Assembly (NCBI RefSeq): GCF_035582795.1
Contig: NC_134366.1
Location: 137,168,756 to 137,232,755 of the forward strand
DNA length: 64,000 nt
Direction: 5' to 3'
DNA from: Mycteria americana
Lineage: Eukaryota > Chordata > Aves > Ciconiiformes > Ciconiidae
A program made the translations under genes and the position numbers. The stretch's first letter is position 1, and the number at the start of each line of letters is the position of its first letter. The notes below the pieces were generated by a model that searched no databases, was not told where the DNA came from, and saw only the letters and a program-made list of their open reading frames with translations. This document shows, piece by piece, positions 23,346 through 50,600 of the stretch.

Positions 23346-24237
23346 TGTCAGACGCTAAGGCACGTCTGATACATCCAACTCTTTGCAACTGGATGGGATG
23401 CATCCCGGGTGCTGGAAGTGAATTTGAGGAGGTATAGCTGTTCCTCTATAACTAGGGGTTGTAACGCTGGCCTCCAAAATGTAGCGTCTCATCTTGCTAG
23501 ATGAGGGCACAATGATTTGCTTTTTCACCTCAAGGTTGTTAAAAGCAACTGCTTTTGACTTTTCAGATATAGGAGTATGCCTACAGAATGTGTGGTAGGA
23601 TACAGGAAGGCAGATAGCAAAACAGTGTTTGTATCATTGCAGTAAATTACTTTATTGGAACTGACTTCAACTGAAGAGCTTCCAGAGTTATACTGAGGTA
23701 TTACAGAATTTATTTATATATCCCTATTCAAGTAGCAGTCTTTATTTTAACCTCACATTACTTTTTAAATCTCTCATGCAGGTGTCTGTTTTAAAAACCT
23801 GAAAACACAGCATTATTTCTTTACTTTGCTAATTTGATTTATGCTTTGTGTATATAAAAGTGATTTTTATAATTTTGTAAATTAGTTACACAATAAAAAA
23901 CGTGCAATGCTAACGCCTAAAAACGTTATGAAGTTTTGAGGTTTTATCTCAACAGTAGTCTGTGAAAGTACTGACAACAAAGATCTAAGGATAGGAAAAA
24001 AGTAAACACGGCATACTGAATGTCTGTTTCATTTATCTAATAACTATTACAATGACCACGTAACACCTAAAAAATAGATATGCAAAGATTTGAGTTTGCT
24101 TTTTGTTTATTTTACCATCCTCAAGTAGTACTTCATTCCTGATACAATTTTGATGGAGCCATTTACAAGATGCAACTCACTCTAAAGTCACTCTCTATAT
24201 AGCCCTCTCTATATATGCATTCTGTTTAAAATGTTAT

Positions 24238-24294
24238 TGACCTACGGTTGGACTTGATGATCTCAAGGGTCTTTTCCAACCTAAATGATTCTAA
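24238..24294 (+). mobile_element. CR1 LINE, extreme 3' tail
   Basis: Only the last ~57 bp of a CR1 element remain (GGTTGGACTTGATGATCTCA ... TTTTCCAACCTAAATGATTC), plus orientation. The motif is diagnostic of CR1 3' ends. Confidence 0.88.
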
Positions 24295-27200
24295 ATATTC
24301 ATGTATTTTATGTAGAAGGTTTCAAACAGTCTGGGTTTCAACGTTCTTGAAAGTGTGTTGCAGCCTGCGGACCCAGATGTGCCCTGGTAATTTTTTGACC
24401 TACTACCGGCTGACAAGTTGCACGTGCCGTTTGATCTTCTAAAGGTCTGGGAAATAGCACGTATCTCCTGGAAGAGGCAGCAGACTAATGCAAGCAAATG
24501 TGCTCCTGCCAGCTTGCCAATCAGCAGGCATATACCTCCCGACAAGAATGTGCCTATATGATATCTGGCAGTCCAGACGCGTAGGAGGACGTGGTCTAGC
24601 TGGCAATCTGCTCATCGGGAGACGCGCACTCTCTCTCAGTGATTTGAAAAAGCATGTATTCTTTTCAAGGGCACAGGGGGTCTGTTAGTGTGTGTGTTCT
24701 GTTACTGTATTTTAGGTCCTTGCTCTTTCCCAGTTTCGGGCACAGCCAGCAGCACAGAGAACTGGAGTGGGGAGGCATGGACACAGGAAAGAACGGATAA
24801 TTTCCAAATCAGTAGTCTCCAGGTAAATAGCAGAATTCCTGGCCAAAAAGGGATGCCTCTTATCACTGTCTTTGGGACGCTGAATGATGTGGCAGTGTTA
24901 AGTACTACAGATTTGGCACCTATTAAAACGACTCTTTTATTACCATTTCTATTACCACAGTAATGACCGCTACTGAAATCTAAGTTTAGAGAGAAGATAA
25001 TGCTGTTTGTACATGATCTTGCACGTTTGTAATGAAAGTTATATCTTTGCTTCTAAACAGATTATGAATTATCATGGCCAGAATCATTCAGCACCACATT
25101 CAGCTGAATTAATTCAGCAAGACTGTAAACATGGATACAGAAAATACCGTGAAGATATGCAATACTGTAACATTAATTATGGTCTTACAAATGCACTCGC
25201 ACTCACCTTCGCAGGTGGTGCATATCCTCCAGAAAAAAGGCAACCAACCACTAAAGTGGTGAATTGCCTGTTGAAACCTTACATGGGCCACAGTAACCAG
25301 AGACTGTTTATACCTGATCTCCATTCAAATAGCTCTGCTTCAGCAGCGCTATTTCATTTCAGCACTTCATCTCTTCATCCTTACACTTTATCTAGCATTA
25401 CAGGGACTCCTCTCAAACCCCTATCATGGCTGAATAATTCAATGGCAAGCAAATTCCTTACATTTCTTTTCCGCAGCCTTCATCACTAATTGCTGATTGA
25501 TACTTTCTAGACCTCACTGAGGAGATGTTTGCATTTTTCCTTCAACACCACCACCAAGGAAAGGCAGTGAGATGGGCCCTTGCTGCTGGGAAAGGCACTC
25601 CAGGTCTGTTCAAAACGTGCTCTCAGCTCTGCCAAAGTGCTCCAGCTGGTATCTCCAAATATTGCATGCAACTAATTCTGAATACAGTTGGAGTGCTTGT
25701 AGGCTATTCAGTGGCTAAAACCAGCTCTAGGGTGCACAGCTAAAACTGCACTGGTTTGTATCTTAACTCTGTATTTCTCCTTTTTCTGAAGCCAAGGCTG
25801 CAAATATTTTTTATTTTTGAATTTTCAGAAGTTTGCTGAAATTGATATTCAGTAAGATAAGAAGATTTAGGTTACCCGGAGCTCTCAATTAAGGTAACTA
25901 TATTCTGTAATATGCAATAAACATATGATTGTAAAAGTTATGTTTTGGGTATAACAAGCATTATTATCTCAGTATCAGCCCTCCCCAAAAACCTGTCATA
26001 TAACAGGCTTTAATAAAATTCTATTTATTATAATGCCAGTTAGATTCATACAAACAAAAGCTCAGTAGAGATGCAGAACATGTATATTCTTACCTGTTAT
26101 CAAATATACATTACTCTGTATAGATTTCAGACCACATAAATCACCTCAAGGCATTTATAAATATTTAATAAAATAAATAAATACAATGTTGATAAGAGCA
26201 CCTGCCAAAGAGCTAAGAAGAGGGAGAACGAACATTGCTCACTGCAAGTTCCCTCCATTGGTGCTAGAACTTGAACGATACAGGATGTGCATGGTGGCTG
26301 GGAGAGTGGCTTATGATTAGTTGACACAATCCAGTGTACTTATTATATGCTGACTATATCATTTAAGGATATTACCATATTGCTAATCACATAACATACA
26401 CTGGAGAGACAAAAGGTGACTTTCCCACCAAATTCGGAATTGCTACGATATTGCTACGAATACCTACTATGATATTCAATTCCATGAGTAAGGAAATGTG
26501 GGCAGAAACTGCTGGTTACAGGTTAAGTTTACAACATCGAAATTTCAACAACTTCTCTACTCAGGAAAAATTAATAATACTGTATCCCATTGGAAGGTAT
26601 TAGGTATCTTTAAAATAGTTAAATTATTTGTTTTCTTTTAATGACTTCCTGCCAATATCCATAATTCTCTCTAAATGTTCAAAACTAACTTAAAATCCAA
26701 TATAAAATTGCTATTGTTTTTATATCATCGAAAAGGAAAGATTAATGACATATTTCAGTAATCTCGTAATAACTGTTTTTTTTCATTGTTCAACCTATAT
26801 GTAATCCTCAGTGGATCTTAGATGTAGGTTTAAAAGGTATTTAATGCCTGGTTTTCAGTTGCCAAGGTCAAATATCCCCTAGCATGTATAGGGAAAGAGG
26901 AAACATCTGTTGGAATAATTTATCTGACTAACAGAGGGTAGGATTAAAATTCACTGATTTCTTTGGTCTGATACTGAATTTCAGTTAAACAATACAGGTT
27001 ATTTGTTCAGTTTGACAAAATTTCCTCGCTTTACATGTGGGCACATTTATGCATACCCCTAACTACTGGATCTGGCAAGGGAATACTGTGATTTGTCATT
27101 ATTTCAAATCCGCATATACTCTGAGAATTAATATTTCTGTATTTTGAGTTATTCCCCCCCCCCCCAATAAACATTTTAAAGAGTTCACAAACCTTTAACT

Positions 27201-27413
27201 AATTCTCAAGACTCTTTGTTTTCCAAAGAATTCCACTAGTAACAAGATTAGAATACGTCTCAAGATCAGTGATTACATATGAAATTGTAATGTAAAGCAA
27301 CCTTCGGAGTCCAAGATAAGTCTCGCTTAAAAGTTTTTTGAAAATATTAAATGCAAGTCATCTGACTGTAGTTTATTCTATCCTGTATGTGACTCAGAGT
27401 AAAATCTTCTAGA

Positions 27414-27588
27414 CTAATAGTAAAAACAAAACGAAACAAAAAAATCACTCAAATTGTTTAATTTGCAAATGTAAAGTAATACAAATATAGACATTTTATT
27501 CCAATCAAGTATGGAAGATGCAATCTTTGCCTTTTTAGGGTCAAAAGGGATTTCAACAGGGCCAGGATTGTACTCCAGCTTCATCATA
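27414..27588 (-). other. PPP1R42: Candidate extra 3' exon of PPP1R42 (frame-compatible)
   Basis: A good acceptor (AATTTTTCCCAG, 27589 onward) leads into an open frame starting (S)MMKLEYNPGPVEIPFDP and continuing to a TAG at 27414-27416. An AATAAA on the minus strand at about 27494-27500 could polyadenylate it. Joined to the donor at 29196-29201, the phase-2 junction (AG|T) keeps the PPP1R42 reading frame. However, a TAA (29219-29221) in the preceding exon stops translation first. It may be a spliced 3'UTR exon, an alternative C-terminus or chance. Confidence 0.4.
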
Positions 27589-29218
27589 CTGGGAAAAATT
27601 TTGTCAAGCAAAGCTGCTCAACAATTGGACAGCGTTTCAACGTAGTAGAGTAGAATCGGAATGCTTTATCTCCAAGCAGATAGCAGAAGTTCTTACATGG
27701 AAGAAAACAACTTTCTGGGAAGTGCTGTACATGCATGTTCCATCCTTTATTAGAACTAAGGGGAATGGTAAATGAAAAGCGTAGTTTTATTCAGCCTGGC
27801 CCAAAAGACAGAATGCTAATAAAGATGAAATTCAGGCTGACAGAACACTGAGCATGTGGATAAACTCATTTTACAATGGAATTAAAAGAAAAAAATGCAT
27901 GTTTGTATGGCATGAGTATTAGGCTGTACCCTTTAAATTTCACAAGCCTGAACTATTCCCTGGAAAATAATCACACAGTAGTACTATTTTGTGATAACTA
28001 GTGTTTTTAAACTTCTCCACTTCTGCAGCAGGAAAAAAATTCAAGAATGGGCACATATATAATGAGTTCCGTTTCTTTTCAAGATGGAATATATCCATTG
28101 TCACATGAAGAACAAAAATGATACTTCAGAAGAGAGCAGCTCTGTGATCTGTAATTCTTCTTCCCTTCTCAAGGGAAAGGCAGCTATTTTTAGTCAGAAC
28201 AAATAATCAGTAGGAACAACAATGATGGAATGTAAAGTAGCAAGCTGTCAACAATAAAATAGTATTAAATGTTGCCTAGTTAAATTTTCAAACATACTAA
28301 TAAATTCTGATTTGAATGTAAAATAAAACACTACATTTAGTAGTTTAGTTACAAAAGAATACCTGTGCCAGTTGAATTTATTTATTTATTTTATCTACAG
28401 CATTGCAAAAATGATGATTTTTTTGTTGGCCAGTACAGCTGATAAATAATAAAACAGTTAGGCTGAAAGTAGCATTAAAAATCTGGAAGGAGTGATATTA
28501 GGTCCCAAATACTGAACTAAAATATTACTACAGGTAAAATTGGAAAAACTCTAGGTCCCAAACTGCAAATCCCTATGATCTGATTTTATTTTCACAAACA
28601 GTTGCATTAGAGTTCACAAGGCTGCTTATGTGAGTAAGGAATACATATGCTAAACTCTAAATTGTTTAAATTCATCTAATGTCTAAATGTCTGTAAGGCA
28701 CACACGTCAGATTTTCTTTCTTGATTATCTTGACGGTCTTGAGCTAATGCTGTAGGAAAATGCTAATGAAGTATATAATACACTGGAACATGTCTATTAG
28801 AAGTAAGCTATAATGATGAAAAGTGATTGTTTCTCCTTCTGCATATTACTGCGTGCACGGGATCAACCTTCACCAATGTTGTTAACAGTAACTACTTCCA
28901 AGAATTAACTTCTATATTATTTTACCTTTGTGGAAGATTACAAACAAATCCATATGACAGAAACTAGTAACTCTGGAGTAAAGTTATTACTATTAGCTAG
29001 TCTACTGATTTATAACCAGAAACTGAAATCTATTATCCTGTCTTTCAAAGAAATAAAGACAACAGTTATAACATGGTTAAAAAAACCTGAAACTGATTTC
29101 AGATGAAATTCTACCTTCATGTACTCATTTTCTTACTGATTCAGTAAGAGCTGTATGTGCAATAACGAACAGAACTAAGAGAAGATGTCTGAGGTACATA
29201 CCTGAGTTTTCGTCTGAT

Positions 29219-44131
<14,913 letters not shown>

Positions 44132-45677
44132 CTACTGCTTCTTTTAATAGTGTACTCCAAGTGCTCTTGTAAGTAGTTTTATAAAATGCCTTAAAAACAA
44201 AAAGGAAAATGTTATATGACGTGTACGCCTGATCTTCAACAAAGCTTACGTGTATACTTCAAATGTGATGTTTGCCCACCAATTCCCTTTTTGCTTACAG
44301 TGACACATTTATGTATAGTCTTTGCTGCTTATAAAAACCTACTCCTTTCTTGCTGTCATTTTTTTCAAACTTTTAGTGTATTAAATAACATTTAAAATAC
44401 ATTGTTATATTTGATTTGTTGTTTCAGTGTGCTTAAGAAGGTTGTACCCTAGTCTTCATCTTTTTCAAGTAGAACTATGAGTGCAATGGTCCACAGCAGA
44501 AGTAATTCTCACACATAAATAACTAATTAATGGCAGCTCATTACCTAATTATTAGTTAGAAAATACATCACTCTCTACAGCAGGTTTTACTGCTGTGAGA
44601 AGTGGTATAAAGCTACAGTACTCTTTATACATCTGCACAGCCCTGTTGTCATGCACACAACTGCATGTACATTTGTTATGCACAGTGAAAAACTGGGTTT
44701 TTGCACTGAGGCATACTGTAGAGCTCTCACAACAAAACCAACTTTTATTTTTAAACTCTGGCCATCGTTCCAAGTGAGCTTATAAATCGGGGAATGGGGG
44801 GGAGGGAAGAAGGCAAGACACATATTTCAAACTGGATGTGTAAATGGTCTGGGGATAAAAATACCCTAACAAATATAACAACTCAGAATAAAAAGGTTGC
44901 TTTTTTAGCCAGTACATAATATAATGTACATTATGTATTTTCGCCACTACATAATATCCTCACATCAGTGTATCAAAACAACCGAGGAGACAGCAAAAAG
45001 CATCCCAATACTAAAACTCACGCAGCCACACAAACCAAGGCACAAAGAATCCTCCTTGCCAGTATTACATTTATGAGAAATTGAGGAAAAGCAAAGATTG
45101 AAACTGTGAAGACAGAAGAAACTTCCTTACTTACTAAGCAAGGCTGAAGCTCAGTAGTTCCCCCTTATCCGTGTGGGTTTGGGGTTTTTTTGCCTTTTTT
45201 TAAAAGGTGAGGGAAGAAGGAAAGCTGAAAGGACATTATTTTTTTTTTTTTTTTACTGAGAAGCGTGCTTCTTTCTGGCTTTTTTACGTAAAATACCTTT
45301 CAGAGCCTTTTCTTAGACCTTCTTCCAAAACAAGCAGTAACAGCAGAAGAAAAGCCGGGCTGCCAGCGCGGGGGCTTTCCGTGAAGCAGGTCTCCCTCGA
45401 CCCCCCCGCTCCTAGAGCCGTGTGATTTGACACTGTCGTCCCCGTCTCCCCACCCCAGCAGAAGGCTTGACGACGACAAGGACCAACCGCCACCCAACAC
45501 AACCCGCGGGAAGGCTGCTTTGATGTCACTGCCCGTAAGCCAAGAGGGACAGGTAGGGGGCAGGAAGGAAGAGGCGGGATCCGCTCCCCAGCGTCCGTCC
45601 CGTGAGGAAACCACCCTTTCCCCAGCGGGCCCAGGTCAGACCCCCATGGCCTGCCCCGACCCCGCTCTCCCCCTCAC

Positions 45678-45730
45678 CTCCCGGCCGCGGCGGCGGGACG
45701 GCGGTCAGAGAGGAGGCGCGAGCGCCTCCG
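45678..45730 (-). other. PPP1R42: Putative PPP1R42 non-coding exon 1
   Basis: A strong donor on the minus strand (GGGAG|GTGAGG, gtgagg at 45672-45677) in CpG island 3 would end a non-coding first exon. It would splice to the acceptor ending at 44190, upstream of the ATG. The 5' limit is a guess. Confidence 0.4.
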
Positions 45731-45738
45731 CCGCCCCT

Positions 45739-45754
45739 GGTTGCCGCGGCAACC
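45739..45754. promoter_or_regulatory. PPP1R42: RFX X-box palindrome, PPP1R42 promoter
   Basis: GGTTGCCGCGGCAACC is a perfect 16-bp palindrome matching the RFX-factor X-box (GTTGCC-N2-GGCAAC). X-boxes mark promoters of ciliary and centrosomal genes, which fits PPP1R42. Nearby are a CCAAT motif (about 45818-45824) and an NRF1-like TGCGCCTGCGCA (about 45861-45872). Confidence 0.75.
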
Positions 45755-46482
45755 ACACGCCAACCGCCGAGGAGGCAGAACGCCCCCACCGCCTGCTGCG
45801 GCGCGCGCCCTTCCCACCCAATCAGCGTTGAGGAGAGCGCAGGCGGAGGGAGAGCGGGGGCTGCGCCTGCGCAGTCGCGGACCGCGCACGGCTTCGGGTG
45901 GGCTTAGCACGGGCTGGCGGGGTTCTTCGGCGCCGTCGTTTCAGCGGCTCTGGGCCGCGGGCGGGGGGAAAGGGCTGCTCGGGCTCGCTAGTGGCCTTGC
46001 CTCCCCTGGCTAGACCCCTTATGGGTCCACGCGGGTGAGCTGCGTGGGGGAGTCGGTGTTGCTTTTTAGCCTGCAGTCATGGGCCTGGCTATGCCTCTCA
46101 GGCAAAAGAGGGTTGGTATGCCACAGGTCAGGGGCACAGGCATGTCCTGCAGTGAGGGTGGCCCGTCGGCTAGCTGGGGCCTGTCAGCCCTCTTTAGGAG
46201 TCTGTAGAAGAGGAAATCGCAACGGGAGTATCCCAGAAGAAAACTTTGAAACCTGCTAATGCAAATGGGTTTTAAACAACATGTGCCCTATGAAGAACTC
46301 ATTGCCTTATTAATATCTTAATAATGCTATGTGTTCTTAAATTTTGTTTACCTGCAGGTTTTCCATCTGGTATTACCCCTTATTCCTGCATGCCAGGCTT
46401 TTTTGTGAGCATGAGTTACTGGCAAAAACAAAATTACGTGGTTCATTTCCCCCATGCTTAAATTAGGAGGGTTAATGGTTTT

Positions 46483-46621
46483 CCTGGAGGTATTTAAAGG
46501 ACGTTTGGATGAGGTACTTAGAGACATGGTGTAGTGGTGGTTTTTGGCAGTGTTAGGTTTATGGTTGGACTCGATGATCTTAAAGGTCTTTTCCAACCTA
46601 TATGATTCTGTGATTCTGTGA
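46483..46621 (+). mobile_element. CR1 LINE 3' fragment
   Basis: 139-bp CR1 tail (CTGGAGGTATTTAAAGGACG ... TGATTCTGTGATTCTGTG). Almost base-for-base the same as the end of the CR1 at 1333-1752, so same subfamily and recent activity in evolutionary terms. Confidence 0.92.
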
Positions 46622-46794
46622 TTTAATAAATTGAGTGGATACTGTGGTTAACAGCAATGTTCTATAAAAAAAAGTTAGCAAATGTTTAATAGATTTTTCC
46701 TATGGTAAAACACTATCCCAATTTGGGTTTGTTTTTTTTTTTAAATCCATATTATACCAACCTTTTTGGTGCCTTCTAAAATTAATTAATTAAT

Positions 46795-47644
46795 TGCTGA
46801 TGACACAAAACTGGGAGGAGTGGCTGATACACCAGAGGGTTGCGCTGCCAGCGAGAGGGACCTCGACAGGCTGGAGAAATGGGCTGACAGGAGCCCCAAG
46901 AAATTCAACAAGGGGAAGTGCAAAGTTCTTCACCTGGAGAGGAACACCCCCAGGCACCAGCACAGGCTGGGGGCTGACCAGCTGGAAAGCAGCTTGGCAG
47001 AGAAGGCCCTGGGGGTCCTGGTGGACACCAGGTTGGACATGACCCAGCCATGTGCCCTTGCTGCAACGAAAGCAAATGGTATCCTGGGCTGCATTAGAGA
47101 AGTATTACCAGCAGTGGAGGGAGGTGATCCTGCCCCGTTATTCAGCAGTGGTGAGGCCACACCTGGAGTACTGTGTCAAGTTCTGGGCTCTCCAGTACAG
47201 GAGAGACATGGGCATAGCAGCAAAAGGCCATGAAGATGATTAAGGTTCTAGAGCATCTCTCCTCTGAGGAAAGGCTGAGAAAGCTGGGACTGTTCAGCCT
47301 GGAGAAGAGAAGGCTCAGGGGGATCTCATCAATGTATATAAATATGGGATAGGAAGGAACGAAGAGGACAGAGCCAGACTTTTCAGTGGTGCCCAGTGAA
47401 GGGCACAAACTGAAACACAGGAGGTTCCCTCTGAACATCAGGAAACACTTTTTCACTGTGAGGGTGACCAAGCACTAGCACAGGTTGCCCAGGGAGGTTG
47501 TGGAGTCTCTCTCCTTGGAGTTACTCAAAAGCTGTCTGGACATGGTCCTGGGCAACCAGCTCTAGGGGGCCCTGTGTCAGTGGGTACGTTGGACCAGATG
47601 CCCTCCAGAGGTCCCTTCCCACCTCGACCATCCTGTGATTCTAT
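46795..47644 (+). mobile_element. CR1 LINE, 0.85-kb 3' copy with decayed RT
   Basis: A longer 5'-truncated CR1. It starts in the reverse-transcriptase palm/thumb region (ADDTKLGG, then SPKKFNKGKCKVLHLERN and [15 protein letters not shown] at 46794-47042 in shifting frames). It passes the conserved [15 protein letters not shown]-like segment and ends CCATCCTGTGATTCTAT. At least two frameshifts break the frame, so it is inert. It differs in sequence from the other CR1 copies here. An (AATT)n run lies just upstream. Confidence 0.92.
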
Positions 47645-50600
47645 CAATTAAGCATATGAATAACTCACTGAAGTAAATAAAACTTTATACGTGTTATGTG
47701 CTTGCTGTATTGGAACATAAAAGTGCATCAGCTGGTCAGTGACAAAATATATTGCTTCCAATGAAACCAAGATTAGGATTTTTATTTCTCTTTTAGGAAA
47801 AATGACACAAAATGTTACGAGCAAGCATGTTCCACTTTGACCTTTGTTAGAAATGCAGACAAGGTATAAAGAGTCCCATCCTTCCAACCTCAAATTTCCT
47901 ATATCCTTCTCTCTGAGGACATGAAAGATCATAAGATGTCCTTATTTCTGTGGTGGAATCCAAACTGAGCATGCCCTGGAGCTGCTTGTTCTGGGAAATG
48001 TTTCTGTAAAAAAAGTATGTTAATATTCTGAAAGTTAATTTTGGACTTAGTTTGCTCTCCCTCATGGCTGTAGATTTTGCAGGTGTCTAAGGCTGTCTGT
48101 TAGCAATTTGATTTAAAGGCAGAAAAAGCTATGAGAAGTTTCAGAGAGAGTCTTTATTCATTAGGATTTGAAATAGGATTCTCATCTGGTGGCACAGAGC
48201 ACTAAACAATCATCTGTGTACTCTCCAGCATGGCAGTAATTTGGCTGAGTACAAAAAGTCCTTGTCTTCAAAAAAGCTTTTGGAAATACCTGTGTAAAGT
48301 CATTGATGGCTATATTTCTTACAGTTCCAGATTGGAACATTGAAGTGAAACTTACTTCTAAGGACATAAAACACCTTAAGAGCCTCCCTTGCGCAAGCAC
48401 TACCATGCATTTTGTATAGAGCTAGTTCTGCGTATATGGATTCTGTATGTGGGGTGTGTCATATAATGAATAAGACAAATATCCTGAGAAAATACTCACG
48501 CTTCTAATTGTAAAACATTAAATTCAAGCCTAGCGCTATCTGACAAACTTTTTCAGGGTTGGGTTTCAAACTTTTTATTCAGTCAGACTTTTTCCTGAGT
48601 ATCTCTTGCCTTCCTCTTTTGTGGCTAGACAGCTATATAAAATGGAATCAACACAGTTGCTTCAGTGTAGTTGTTTTAATATGTAAAACATGTTGAAACA
48701 ACTTTTTCCACTGAATTTAAATTTGTTTTGGTTTTTATGTTTTCAAAGGTAGCAAATACAAGGTTTTCAAAAACATAGGGCAGAGCAAATAGTGCTTTAA
48801 TTTCAATAAACTTGTAGAGAGCTGTACTGAAATGTCTTTGTCTGAAAAATAAAGCTAGAATCCATTAAGTCTGACGTTATCAGCCTGGTTTCTTAAGGAC
48901 ATGGTGCTTATCCATTCTTGCTGTCTCTGCCTGCGTATACCGCCTAGTAACTTTTAAACCCGTCAAGCCAACTCTGGCTAAAACTGGCAGAGAGGACAGG
49001 CATGGCATGGTAGTAAATTCTACTATTTTTTACAAAATTCAACAACTGGTTAGGAAAAAAGATTCCTAGCCTAGCGTCCTCATTTGAGGGAGGGGCTGAA
49101 GTGTGACCTGAACAGTTACCTGCTCATCTGGTGGATGGGCATTAGCCTGCCTCCATCGGAAATCCGACAGCCTTCATTCAGCCACAGCCTGGTAGGCAGA
49201 AGGGAGAGCTGGAGCAGCGTGGAGGGCCTGTTCCAGACATGGGGATGGGAACTCCAGCTATGACCCGCTAAGCTTTTAGTTACAGTCAGCAGGCAGTAAG
49301 GTACTACAGGAGACAGGGCATCATTATTTTTGCTGCTCGTGAATAATAATTCTGGTCAATACATAGTTTCCTCAGTTTTGTCCACATATCAAACTTATTC
49401 TGAAATAGGTGTATGGCAGCATAACTCTACGTGTTTATATTTCTATCCTGGAAGTGGTTAGGTGAGACAGGTACCTGGAAGAATTAGTTATGTAAAGCCC
49501 TAACCCTGCACGCAGTGCTTCAAGTTCTTGGACTTCTGTTGCATGACAACTACGTGACAACACCTCTTGATTCTTGATTTTATTTGAGCAGGATCTCATG
49601 CATGCATGACTAACAAATTATGTGTTCAAAGCTAAGCTGCTTCTCCTTCCCTGTGCTGGAGAAGCACTGGACTGGAGTTCTGTCCCTGCAGTGCCACCTT
49701 TTCACTGACCACACACAATTCGTGTCTCGTGCTACTGCGGTTTCACTGGTTATACCTTATCACTTCTTCCGTGATTAGATTAACACTTTTGCTTATACTG
49801 ACTACTGATACCAACAGAACTGTGCAAGCCTAAACAAAACCGGAGCTAAGACAGAAAACCACTAACATGATTAAAATGAGATAGATAACAGGCTGGCTGT
49901 TACAAAAGTTCCTAAAATTATTTCTGCAAATACAACTAAAATCAAGTTAAAATATGTCCAATACCAGACAAGGCCTGAAGCCCAATATGGATAATTATTA
50001 TTAGTACAAAACTGTTGTCATCATTAATATTATTGGCAGATGCCAAAAAGTGAAATAGCCTTTCTGCATCTCCCAGCATTAAAATCTGTTAGAGCCTGGA
50101 AGTAAAAGTTATTAGAAAACTCTCTGTTAGGACAAACATTTTATCTTTATAATGTTCATACTGTTTTTTTATAAACATTGTATCTTACCTCCAGCAGAGA
50201 CTACAATGTTGATTGGGGAAGTGCAAGATTCTGTCTCCAAAGATGAGCGGTAAGAAGTAATTCAAAACACACTTTTACAATTTTCACCATAGAGAACATA
50301 ACAACTTTCCAAATACTGTAATGAAGTTTGACAGATGAACCAAGAAGAGAAAGTAAAAATTATTATATGCTGGTATTACTGAGAAACAGTCAGAAGATGT
50401 ACTGGTATCTCAGCATTATTTTGTCAAACACTGTATAGAGAGCAAACCTGAGTATTCACACAGTCATTCTTCTTTGTTCTTAAATAGCTGTAAGATGTTA
50501 TTTACACATTATTTGTCCCTGGCTGATGTTTTACATAAATATTTCTGTTAAACCATTTTTGCCACTTTCAGAATTTTACTTAGTTGTCATAAGAAGAATT

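Larger units (their letters stand above)
17181..27413. other. Intergenic region, TCF24 to PPP1R42 3' end
   Basis: 10 kb with no supported gene. It contains a CR1 tail (24238-24294), a complex minisatellite (about 23175-23345) and homopolymer runs, including 12 C at 27154-27165. An AP-1/MARE-like CTGAGTCAGTCAGC lies near 20550. The longest open frame (25007-25489 +, 160 codons) resembles no protein I know and has no splice or codon-bias support. Distal regulatory elements may exist but cannot be recognised without conservation data. Confidence 0.5.
45330..46030. other. CpG island 3 (PPP1R42 promoter)
   Basis: GC/CpG-rich block upstream of the first PPP1R42 exons. Overlapping GC-rich open frames on both strands (45284-46013) are compositional. 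No divergent gene was recognised on the plus strand. Confidence 0.72.

Noticed and set aside
25007-25489. 160-codon plus-strand open frame in the TCF24-PPP1R42 gap
   Set aside because: No known similarity, no clear splice context, promoter or codon bias; likely chance in a 10-kb gap.
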